Positions 25,139 through 32,809 of a stretch of DNA of 64,000 bases are shown one piece after another. The translations under genes were made by a program, and so were the position numbers. This DNA comes from Leptolyngbya sp. PCC 7375 (lineage in GTDB: Bacteria; Cyanobacteriota; Cyanobacteriia; Phormidesmidales; Phormidesmidaceae). The stretch is taken from positions 2,404,486 through 2,468,485 of the forward strand of contig NZ_JH993797.1 in the NCBI RefSeq assembly GCF_000316115.1, given 5' to 3'. Under the pieces are notes generated by a model. It was not told the origin of the DNA. It made no database searches and was given only the letters and a program-made list of their open reading frames with translations. How positions within the stretch are numbered: the stretch's first letter is position 1; each line of letters starts with the position of its first letter.

Positions 25139-25987
25139 CTATCCTGCTTCAGCTTCGACCGTTAAACTCCGCCGCGTCGAATTGCGGGTCAGACCATTCC
25201 ATACATCTAATTCACCGGACGAACGGCCTAATAACTGGCCTCTGGAATTTTGGGTCAGCCCCTGAGCCATCGTAAAATCGGCTCCGGCAATATTACCCAC
25301 CATGTCAAACTCCACACCCGTTAGGTCTGCTGCCCGCAGATCCGCTTTCTGAAATTCAGTGCCGCTGACTCGAGCATTTCGCAAACTGGCCCCCGTAAGA
25401 AACGCCTTCTGTAAATTTGCTCCACTCAAGCTGGCATCATCCAAAATAGCGCCTGTTAAATCTGCCCCACTTAGGTAAGCGCCTAAAAGCTTTGCTCCGC
25501 GAAGATTGGCTCCCCGCAAATAGGCCGTGTTTAAAAACGCACCATTGAGCACAGCTTCTGGGCCAACAGCCCCACAGCTTTTGTAGCGAAAGCCTTCTGG
25601 CCAAAGGGTTTTATCATCATAGAGCGCAATGTTGAGCTTAGTCTCTGATAATACTGCGCCGCTAAAGTTAGCCCCACGCAGGTCAGAACGATGAACAAAG
25701 GCCCCTGTCAAATCCGCTCCACTTAAATCGGCCCCTGTGAGCTCCACACCGCGCAAATCAGCCTGTTGTAGCTGGGCACCGCTCAGACTTGCGTCAGCGA
25801 GGTTAGCACCAATTAAGGTCACCCCTTGCAGACAACTATTGGTCAGATTGGTCGCTGATAAATTAACTCGATATAAATCAAAGCCCCGCAGATCTTTACC
25901 CGAGAGATCAGCTCCTGACAAATCATGGTGAACTGCCAGACGCTCTAACAACGACGCATCTAAACTTAGAGTTTCGGGATGGCTCAT
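25139..25987 (-). CDS. Pentapeptide-repeat protein
   Basis: 282 residues dominated by A(D/N)LxG-type pentapeptide repeats (for example ADLSGADLTGA, ANLRGAKLLGAYLSGADL), interrupted once by a loop containing YDDKTLWPEGFRYKSCGAVG, as is common in cyanobacterial members. It folds as a quadrilateral beta-helix. No signal peptide. The family has no single role, and its place inside a phycobilisome locus may be incidental. Confidence 0.92.
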   Translation of the reverse strand: MSHPETLSLDASLLERLAVHHDLSGADLSGKDLRGFDLYRVNLSATNLTNSCLQGVTLIGANLADASLSGAQLQQADLRGVELTGADLSGADLTGAFVHRSDLRGANFSGAVLSETKLNIALYDDKTLWPEGFRYKSCGAVGPEAVLNGAFLNTAYLRGANLRGAKLLGAYLSGADLTGAILDDASLSGANLQKAFLTGASLRNARVSGTEFQKADLRAADLTGVEFDMVGNIAGADFTMAQGLTQNSRGQLLGRSSGELDVWNGLTRNSTRRSLTVEAEAG

Positions 25988-26148
25988 AGATAGCTAAACT
26001 TTGTAACTAAAGGATGAAACGTCGCTGTGCCTCGCAGGGATGAATCAGCGACGAAAGCAGTGATTTAAAGGTGTTCTTTAAGGTCAGTGTAACAGTGCCA
26101 TTGAACACATTCTTGAGCAAATAACCTATTTAATACGGACAATCTCCC

Positions 26149-26739
26149 ATGCCATTTCAATCTCCCATGACCATGATGGATTTTTTTCGCAAAAGCGAAG
26201 GCATCTGGTTTATTCAGCGGGCCGTCCATCATTTTGACTCGGTGGCCGATGAATCAGGAGAGTCTAACTTGATCGTGGATGTCATCGAAGCGCAGGATCC
26301 ACGCATTGTAGAAATTTGTCAGAGCCAGGGGGTGGATCCAGGAAAAGCAGCGGGGGGAGCTCAGTTTTCCTGGCAGTCCAATACCAAAGAATTTACCTAT
26401 GACTCTAAATATGCAGCCATCCTGGTGGATATTCCCAACAATGACCAGGGTCGCGCTGGCCAACTCTTAAGAGACCGCGGCTATGTGGAAAATATGCCAG
26501 TGGTAGGACGCTATGGATTTGCTGATGATGGTGTATTGACCATTGACAACGAGTATGACAAAAACCAGGGACAAGAGCGCTGCTGGTTTCTCTCCGACGA
26601 CTTTCGCGTGCGGGTCAGCACAGCCCGACTCGCCAACGGCATTAATCTGATGACCTACTGCTCAGAGCGACGGTTTGTCACCCAGGATGACCTAGCAGCT
26701 ATGGTTCAAGCCAATGCCGCTCGCTTGCCCACGGCCTGA
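26149..26739 (+). CDS. cpcS: CpcS-type phycobiliprotein lyase
   Basis: 196 residues; FFRKSEGIWFIQRAVHHFD, DESGESNLIVDV, AGGAQFSWQSN, GQLLRDRGYVENMPVVGRYG and WFLSDDFRVRVSTARL are typical of the CpcS branch, the lyase that attaches phycocyanobilin to Cys82/84 of phycocyanin and allophycocyanin subunits, often with CpcU. With the CpcU-like gene at 24557 this would make the pair. It lies directly upstream of pebAB, separated by 114 bp that hold the phycoerythrin element. Confidence 0.85.
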   Translation: MPFQSPMTMMDFFRKSEGIWFIQRAVHHFDSVADESGESNLIVDVIEAQDPRIVEICQSQGVDPGKAAGGAQFSWQSNTKEFTYDSKYAAILVDIPNNDQGRAGQLLRDRGYVENMPVVGRYGFADDGVLTIDNEYDKNQGQERCWFLSDDFRVRVSTARLANGINLMTYCSERRFVTQDDLAAMVQANAARLPTA

Positions 26740-26760
26740 TGTAACGGAATGTATCTTTGT
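26740..26760 (+). promoter_or_regulatory. Phycoerythrin regulon element upstream of pebA
   Basis: TGTAACGGAATGT, AT, CTTTGT begins at the base after the cpcS stop and 114 bp before the pebA ATG. It matches the cpeBA sites at 19 of 21 positions, differing only at the two middle bases. TAAGATT follows where a -10 box would lie. The position implies that pebAB has its own phycoerythrin-type promoter. Confidence 0.75.
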
Positions 26761-26853
26761 CTCTAAGATTCAAGACATGAGCCTCAGATATCTCCTATGC
26801 TGCAAATGGCAGAAGGTATCTGTCGTAACCGTTATAAATTAAGGCGAAGACAC

Positions 26854-27582
26854 ATGTACCGCCCTTTTCTAGAGCATTTAGAAGCCTCCTTAAAAGAGAG
26901 ATTTGAACTACAGCCACGGGCTATTCCAGAGGGACTAGAGTGCCAAATTAGCGAGCGAGGGCGGAACCCGGCATCGATTCAAAGCTGGTGTTATCAGTCA
27001 TCTGAATTACGAAAAATTCGCTACACATATATCGACGCCGGTAAAGGCGCACAGATATTTAATAGTGTCCTTTATCCTAGTCATTGCTACGATGTGCCCC
27101 TACTGGGGATTGACTTTTTGTCCTTTGGCAAGGTTAAGAACTTAATTGTTCTCGATTTTCAACCCCTGTTCCAGGATGAAGCTTACGAAGCCAAGTATCT
27201 GATGCCACTCAAGGAGTTACGCGATAACTACGCCGAGTTGGCCCAGGGGCTGGAAATGAAATTTTACGATGCCAATCAGTACTTCTCTAAGTATTTATTG
27301 TTTGCAAAAACTGACACTGAAACAGTATCTACACGGGTTTTAGCGGCATTTAAAGATTATCTAGATCTCTACTGGAGAATTCTTGAAACTGCTGAACCGT
27401 TAACAACGGATGAAGAGATTGCCCGGGTGAAGAAAGCTCAGATTGATTATGACCAGTACAGTGCTGAGCGAGATCCCGCCCATGGCCTCTTCAGCAGCTA
27501 TTTTGGTTCAGAGTGGGCAGATCGCTTCCTCTATGAGTTCCTGTTTGAGGATGCAGTGCCCCTGGCTGTGCAGGCTCATTAG
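26854..27582 (+). CDS. pebA: 15,16-dihydrobiliverdin:ferredoxin oxidoreductase
   Basis: 242 residues of the ferredoxin-dependent bilin reductase family. PebA reduces biliverdin IXalpha to 15,16-dihydrobiliverdin, the first step to phycoerythrobilin. The start MYRPFLEHLEASLKERF, then WCYQSSELRKIRYTYIDAG, FNSVLYPSHCYDVPLLGIDF and FYDANQYFSKYLLF are PebA-like. I chose ATG 26854, preceded by AAGGCGAAG, over the ATG 57 bp earlier whose extra residues are not family-like. Operon with pebB. Confidence 0.93.
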   Translation: MYRPFLEHLEASLKERFELQPRAIPEGLECQISERGRNPASIQSWCYQSSELRKIRYTYIDAGKGAQIFNSVLYPSHCYDVPLLGIDFLSFGKVKNLIVLDFQPLFQDEAYEAKYLMPLKELRDNYAELAQGLEMKFYDANQYFSKYLLFAKTDTETVSTRVLAAFKDYLDLYWRILETAEPLTTDEEIARVKKAQIDYDQYSAERDPAHGLFSSYFGSEWADRFLYEFLFEDAVPLAVQAH

Positions 27583-27697
27583 AGTTGAGCCTATTCATGA
27601 GATAAGCCCCACCCAACTGATGATATTTCAGGGCACCTGTTAGAGACGTCCTTACACGATAAGGAATCTATGGCAGGTGCCTTAACTGTTTTTTCTT

Positions 27698-28441
27698 ATG
27701 ACTCTATATCAACCATTTTTAGACCATGCGATCGCCACTCTCCAAGATCGCCTAGAGCTTTCTCCCTACCCAATTCCCGCTGGTTTTGAGAGCAACACAG
27801 TCACCACTGGCAAGGGCAAGCGCGAAGTCACTGTACTGACCACCAGTCACGGCTATTGTTCTCCCAAACTACGACAGATTCGGGCAGCCCATGTTCAAGC
27901 AGGCGACAGCTTACAAGTCCTCAATTTTGTGATCTTCCCCCGGCTAGAATACGACCTACCCTTTTTCGGTGGAGATTTGGTGACATTACCTGGCGGGCAC
28001 CTGATCGCCATTGACATGCAACCACTCTTCCGCGATAGCAAAGATTATCAGGCTCGCTATAGCCAGCCGATTATGCCCATGTTTGAGCGCTATCAGCAGA
28101 AGCTACCTTGGGGCGGTGATTTTCCAGCAGAAGCACAACCCTTCTTTTCCCCTGCGTTTCTATGGACCCGACCCACTGAACTAGAAGACGTGACCACCCA
28201 TGTATTTAACGCCTTTAAAGACTATTTAGACGCCTATATAGGCTTTGTGGAAGCCGCGCAACCCGTAACCGACCCAGAAAGGCTTCAGGCCATTGAAACC
28301 GCCCAAATTAGCTATATTCGCTATCGTGCTGAGAAAGACCCGGCCCGAGGCATGTTAACTCGCTACTACGGCGCTGAGTGGACTGAAGAATATATTCATG
28401 GATTTCTGTTCGACCTGGAACGCCATTTACAAACTGCGTAG
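27698..28441 (+). CDS. pebB: Phycoerythrobilin:ferredoxin oxidoreductase
   Basis: 247 residues; MTLYQPFLDHAIATLQDRLEL, RQIRAAHVQAGDSLQVLNFV, LPGGHLIAIDMQPLF, SPAFLWTRP and YRAEKDPARGML are PebB signatures. It converts 15,16-dihydrobiliverdin from PebA to phycoerythrobilin, probably by substrate channelling. It follows pebA by 115 bp on the same strand. Confidence 0.95.
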   Translation: MTLYQPFLDHAIATLQDRLELSPYPIPAGFESNTVTTGKGKREVTVLTTSHGYCSPKLRQIRAAHVQAGDSLQVLNFVIFPRLEYDLPFFGGDLVTLPGGHLIAIDMQPLFRDSKDYQARYSQPIMPMFERYQQKLPWGGDFPAEAQPFFSPAFLWTRPTELEDVTTHVFNAFKDYLDAYIGFVEAAQPVTDPERLQAIETAQISYIRYRAEKDPARGMLTRYYGAEWTEEYIHGFLFDLERHLQTA

Positions 28442-29122
28442 GCCCTTACAAGAAATCGCATAGGATACCCCAGGGGACTGCCCAAAAATAAAGACCCAGG
28501 CTGGGGCCTTGTAGATGGGTGGATGAGTGATGGGGTAATGGGGTGATTATTTAAGCGCCAGCGCCTAAGCAACTAACAAGTCAGTGGAAGAGATTGAACA
28601 ACTCCCTACCACTTAATCTTTTGGTTGAATGTTTTTAGTTGACAGAATACGAACCCCATGTGTGTATGGGGTAAAGTTACCTTGGCAAAATATTTCTGAC
28701 GAGAGCCAAAAAATCTAGCATATTTTTAGGTGTTACATCTGTTATCAACTCCCCACAACCCTTATAATTCGTAATATATTGTGTCCCCAACGCAGTATAT
28801 AAAATAGACTGATAGCTTGTAGCAGACAGGCTTGTAGCTATTTTTTTACAGAGGTCAAACAAGCAGAAGGCAAACAAACATCTGTTGCCAAGGGTGAAGT
28901 TTCTTTAACTTTGTTAGATTCGGCCCCTATTCGCTTTAATCTTCAAATTGAGGAGAGCGATGTTTGCTGAGATGATTCATGACTTCTGTAAAAGTCGTTT
29001 CAGATTGTCTGCATTCGCCTATCTCTATTAGGAAACTGTTTTTGATGCAGTTGCTTAACGGGTTCTCGTCCCCACTTTTTTGGAAACTTACTTCGACGAA
29101 TCAAATTTAGGAGAGTCAATCT
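28442..29122. other. Intergenic region upstream of cpcBA
   Basis: A 681-bp gap without a gene; the long leader typical of a strongly expressed cpc operon probably lies here. AGGAGAG sits just before the cpcB ATG. The 21-bp phycoerythrin element is absent. A weak open frame on the minus strand (28677-28877) has no sign of being real. Confidence 0.6.
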
Positions 29123-29641
29123 ATGTTTGATGCGTTTGCTAAGGTCGTCTCCCAGGCTGATGCAAGAGGCGAATATCTCAGCAGTGCTCAATTGGACGCT
29201 TTATCTGCAATGGTTGCTGAAAGCAACAAGCGCATGGATGCGGTTAACCGTATTACCAGCAATGCGTCCGCTATCGTAACCAATGCCGCTCGTTCCCTAT
29301 TTGCCGAACAGCCCTCGCTGATCGCTCCTGGCGGTAACGCTTACACCAGTCGTCGTAACGCTGCTTGCTTGCGCGACATGGAAATTATTTTGCGCTATGT
29401 CACCTATGCTGTCTTCACTGGTGATGCTAGCGTTCTCGATGATCGTTGCTTGAACGGTCTACGCGAGACTTATCTAGCTCTTGGTACTCCCGGTGCTTCG
29501 GTTGCCGTTGGCGTTCAGAAGATGAAGGAAGCTGCTATTGCGATCGCTAATGATTCCAATGGCATTACTCCTGGTAACTGCTCCAGCCTAATGGCTGAGA
29601 TTTCTGGTTACTTTGATCGCGCAGCTGCTGCTGTTGCTTAA
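29123..29641 (+). CDS. cpcB: C-phycocyanin beta subunit
   Basis: 172 residues, the normal CpcB length, with both phycocyanobilin sites: Cys82 (AACLRDMEIILRY) and Cys153 (GITPGNCSSLM). The Asn of the methylasparagine site region (AYTSRRNAAC) is in place. It pairs with CpcA in rod hexamers. First gene of cpcBA-EF. No cpcC, cpcD or cpcG linker follows in this operon. Confidence 0.97.
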   Translation: MFDAFAKVVSQADARGEYLSSAQLDALSAMVAESNKRMDAVNRITSNASAIVTNAARSLFAEQPSLIAPGGNAYTSRRNAACLRDMEIILRYVTYAVFTGDASVLDDRCLNGLRETYLALGTPGASVAVGVQKMKEAAIAIANDSNGITPGNCSSLMAEISGYFDRAAAAVA

Positions 29642-29785
29642 GTTAACTCCCTAGGTAGTTTTTGGCGAGCTTAATGCTCGACAAGCTTTAGTGAGTTTGG
29701 TATTTGACAGATTAAGAGAGTTCTCTAATCAATAACTTCCTTTTTCTGTCCGTCTGTTTAGAAACTTTGGGAGATATCTCAAGCA

Positions 29786-30274
29786 ATGAAAACCCCTCTG
29801 ACTGAAGCAGTATCTGCTGCTGATTCGCAAGGTCGTTTCCTAAGTTCCACCGAAATTCAATCTGCATTTGGCCGTTTTCAGCGTGCCTCTGCTTGTATGG
29901 AAGCTGCTCGTGGTCTAACAGCTAAGGCTGATAGCCTATGTTCTGGTGCAGCTAGTGCGGTCTACACCAAGTTTCCCTTCACTACAACTACACCTGGTCC
30001 TACCTATGCGTCTACGCCAGAAGGTAAGGCCAAGTGTGTTCGTGACGTTGGTTACTACCTACGCATGGTTACCTACTGCTTGGTAACTGGTGGTACTGGT
30101 CCCATGGACGAGTATCTAGTGGCTGGCCTAGATGAAGTCAATCGTGCCTACGAGTTGTCTCCTAGCTGGTTTATCGAGGCGCTTAAGTACATCAAAGCTA
30201 GCCACGGTTTGAGTGGTCAGGCTGCGACTGAAGCTAATGCCTACATCGATTACGCTATCAATGCCCTAAGCTAA
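29786..30274 (+). CDS. cpcA: C-phycocyanin alpha subunit
   Basis: 162 residues with the bilin site Cys84 (KAKCVRDVGYYLRM). There are extra cysteines at 37 and 52 not used for bilin in typical CpcA. It lies 144 bp downstream of cpcB. Its lyase CpcE/CpcF is encoded just after, behind an attenuating hairpin. Confidence 0.97.
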   Translation: MKTPLTEAVSAADSQGRFLSSTEIQSAFGRFQRASACMEAARGLTAKADSLCSGAASAVYTKFPFTTTTPGPTYASTPEGKAKCVRDVGYYLRMVTYCLVTGGTGPMDEYLVAGLDEVNRAYELSPSWFIEALKYIKASHGLSGQAATEANAYIDYAINALS

Positions 30275-30327
30275 TTGAGTCTTGAGCCTTTGTAGCAAAT
30301 TGCTACGTTGTTTGAGTTTCAATTATT

Positions 30328-30390
30328 TCCCAGAGGTATTTGGAAGCGCTGGTTTTTACTGGTGTTTTCTTCCACCTCTGGGGTTTGTTA
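30328..30390 (+). terminator. Hairpin between cpcA and cpcE
   Basis: A stem made of CCCAGAGGT (30329-30337) and ACCTCTGGG (30374-30382), followed by a T-rich GTTTGTTA run. It would stop most transcripts after cpcBA and let a minority reach cpcEF, in keeping with low lyase need. A smaller GTAGCAAATTGCTAC palindrome lies at 30292-30306. Confidence 0.7.
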
Positions 30391-30471
30391 TGTTTAGGCA
30401 TTGGAGAAACGTTGCGTGCAACGTCTGTACATTAAATCTGTAGGCAATCTGTCTATTCTTGAGGTTACGTT

Positions 30472-31311
30472 GTGAGTGGTGTCCCTCATAATCCAGACGG
30501 CCAGCCGTTAACCCTTGACCAGGCATTTGTAAATATTAACCAGACCTCAGATCCAGGCTTACGTTACTATGCCGCCTGGTGGTTTGGTAAGATGCGTATT
30601 TGCCAACCGAAGGCAATAGACGCTCTGCTATTGGCATTAGAAGATGAAACCGATCGTTCGCCAGATGGTGGTTATCCCCTACGACGTAATGCGGTCACGG
30701 CTCTGGGAAAAGTTGGCCAAGGCAATGACCGGGTGGTGCTTGCTCTAATTAATTGCCTCCACTGTGATGACTATTATGTGCGAGAAAAAGCAGCCCAGTC
30801 CCTTGAAAGTTTAGGGGACTCGATGGCTGTTCCTCCGCTGCTCGATCTGCTCGAAGGCGGTGTTGAAGCAGCCGTCCAGGATTCTGGCAAACCTCACCTG
30901 GTGCAACCTTACAACGCTATTTTGGAAGCACTGGGCACCTTAGGAAATGCAGAATTAGCAACAATTATTACCCCCTTTTTAGACCATGACGTTCCCCAGG
31001 TACGTAACGCGGCAGCTCGGGCAATGTATCAAATTACGGGAGAAGCTCAGTACGCGGAACGCCTAGTCAAAGTGTTAGCTCATGATCAGCTACAGCTGCG
31101 ACGAGCGGCACTGATGGATTTAGGAGCTGTCGGTTATTTGGCCGGGGCAACTGCGATCGCAAACACCCTAGCTGAAAACAGCATGAAACTGATTGCCCTC
31201 AGGGGCATACTTGAGCACCAAATTAGTTTTGAAATACAATCTGGGGAAGACACGTCACCAATTTCTGACGACAGCCGTCAAGTGATGGAATTAATGGATA
31301 GCTTGTTGTAA
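30472..31311 (+). CDS. cpcE: Phycocyanin alpha lyase subunit CpcE
   Basis: 279 residues of HEAT/PBS-lyase repeats (GLRYYAAWWFGKMRI, VREKAAQSLESLGDSMAVPP). With CpcF it attaches phycocyanobilin to Cys84 of CpcA. The start is GTG at 30472, with GAGG upstream; the N-terminus LTLDQAFVNINQTSDPGLRY matches CpcE, so this start is right. It overlaps cpcF by one base (TAATG). Confidence 0.93.
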   Translation: MSGVPHNPDGQPLTLDQAFVNINQTSDPGLRYYAAWWFGKMRICQPKAIDALLLALEDETDRSPDGGYPLRRNAVTALGKVGQGNDRVVLALINCLHCDDYYVREKAAQSLESLGDSMAVPPLLDLLEGGVEAAVQDSGKPHLVQPYNAILEALGTLGNAELATIITPFLDHDVPQVRNAAARAMYQITGEAQYAERLVKVLAHDQLQLRRAALMDLGAVGYLAGATAIANTLAENSMKLIALRGILEHQISFEIQSGEDTSPISDDSRQVMELMDSLL

Positions 31312-31952
31312 TGGTCGCCCTACTGAAAACCTTTGATAGCTGTTTACAAGCGGTTAACGATGCGGATTCTGCCCAAGGCTTGTTAGATGCCGTTGAAGAT
31401 CTAACCAGCCTTAAGGATGAACGCTCCATTCCCACGTTAATTCAAGTATTAGGCTTTAATAATCCAGGTGCCGCCGTCGCCGCCGTTGAAGGATTGATCC
31501 AAATTGGTGTTCCATCGGTCTCACACCTGTTGGAAAGATTGGATAACTATAACTACGGCGCACGGGCCTGGGCGATTCGGGCATTGGCGGGCATTGGTGA
31601 TCCGCGTGGTCAACAATTATTACTGGATGCCGCTGCCAATGACTTTTCCCTCAGCGTCAGACGGGCTGCAGCGAGAGGTCTAGGCACCATTCGTTGGGCT
31701 GACATCGAAGAGGATAAGCGTGATGTGGCGATGGTGCGATCGCTAACAACATTGTTGCAGGTTACTGGGGACGAAGAATGGGTGGTACGTTACGCAGCGG
31801 TTGTAGGGCTAGAGGCCTTAGCCATGGAACTCACCCACAACACTCAAATCACTCAAATCACTCAATGTCTTAGCCAGCTTAGTCATCGTGACGAAACAGC
31901 AGCTGTGCAAGCAAGAGCCCAATGGGCTTTAGAAAAACTGAGCCAGAAATAA
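31311..31952 (+). CDS. cpcF: Phycocyanin alpha lyase subunit CpcF
   Basis: 213 residues, HEAT-repeat (GAAVAAVEGLIQIGVPSVS-like and YGARAWAIRALAGIGDPRG), the partner of CpcE in the heterodimeric lyase. Start and stop codons overlap in TAATG, so translation is coupled to cpcE. A strong terminator follows. Confidence 0.93.
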   Translation: MVALLKTFDSCLQAVNDADSAQGLLDAVEDLTSLKDERSIPTLIQVLGFNNPGAAVAAVEGLIQIGVPSVSHLLERLDNYNYGARAWAIRALAGIGDPRGQQLLLDAAANDFSLSVRRAAARGLGTIRWADIEEDKRDVAMVRSLTTLLQVTGDEEWVVRYAAVVGLEALAMELTHNTQITQITQCLSQLSHRDETAAVQARAQWALEKLSQK

Positions 31953-31966
31953 TACACAAAAACAGT

Positions 31967-32007
31967 AAAAGGGATAAAGAGACATTATGTCTCTTTATCC
32001 CTTTTTA
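31967..32007 (+). terminator. Intrinsic terminator of the cpc operon
   Basis: A 17-bp perfect stem (arm AAAAGGGATAAAGAGAC, 31967-31983, with 31989-32005), a 5-nt loop and T run. It may also serve the convergent cysC gene. Confidence 0.9.
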
Positions 32008-32059
32008 TCCCAAAGAAGACAATTTGCTGTTTACTCAAACAGCAATTCGAAGAACATTT

Positions 32060-32602
32060 TTAAGCTGCTACAGGAGATAAGTAACCAAGCTCTTCAAGCT
32101 TGGCCATCACCTTATTGACAGACTCTTCTAGAGTCTCGTTAACAGTCTCACAATTAACCTCGGGGTTTAGTGGCTCTTCATAGGGGTCGCTAATACCGGT
32201 AAAGTTCTTGATTTCACCAGAACGAGCCTTTTTATAAAGACCTTTTACATCACGCTGTTCGCACACTTCAACCGGTGTGTTGGCATACACTTCTACAAAA
32301 TCGCCAATGCGCTGACGGACCTGATCGCGCACTTCACGGTAAGGAGAAATTGCTGAGACCAACACAATCACACCGTTGCGAGTTAGCAGGTGAGATACAA
32401 AACCAATTCGGCGAACATTTTCGTCGCGATCTTCTTTGCTAAAGCCCAGACCTTTAGTGAGATTGGTACGAACAATATCACCATCTAGCACTTCAAGTTT
32501 GGCACCAGCCGCCCGTAATTTTTTCTCTAGAGCCTGACTAATAGTAGTCTTGCCTGAGCCGCTCAAGCCAGTAAACCAAACGGTTACACCACGATGTTGC
32601 AT
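32060..32602 (-). CDS. cysC: Adenylyl-sulfate kinase
   Basis: 180 residues; phosphorylates adenosine 5'-phosphosulfate to PAPS in sulfate assimilation. P-loop GLSGSGKTT near residue 12, then LDGDIVRTNLTKGLGFSKEDRDENVRRIG, and SPYREVRDQVR, all typical of CysC. The end (GYLSPVAA) is complete. Its upstream neighbour on the same strand is a SLC13/DASS carrier, a family that includes sulfate transporters, so the two may belong to one pathway. Confidence 0.96.
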   Translation of the reverse strand: MQHRGVTVWFTGLSGSGKTTISQALEKKLRAAGAKLEVLDGDIVRTNLTKGLGFSKEDRDENVRRIGFVSHLLTRNGVIVLVSAISPYREVRDQVRQRIGDFVEVYANTPVEVCEQRDVKGLYKKARSGEIKNFTGISDPYEEPLNPEVNCETVNETLEESVNKVMAKLEELGYLSPVAA

Positions 32603-32809
32603 ATAAAGATACTCCTAAAAACTATATTTGAACGCTACCCATATTCATGCAAACGTATTATACGTTACTAATCTTCATAAAGGGGTAGCTTAAGTAACGT
32701 TCCATGCTTTGGCGACTCTACGATGACTCCATAAGAGCTTAATCCGTTTTTGGTTCTTAGCTTTATAAATAACAAACTACTCACCCAAAATTGTAAACGC
32801 ATGCGTTTA

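Noticed and set aside
28677..28877. 66-residue frame on the minus strand upstream of cpcB
   Set aside because: Lies in the cpc promoter and leader region, no family similarity, and codons look random.
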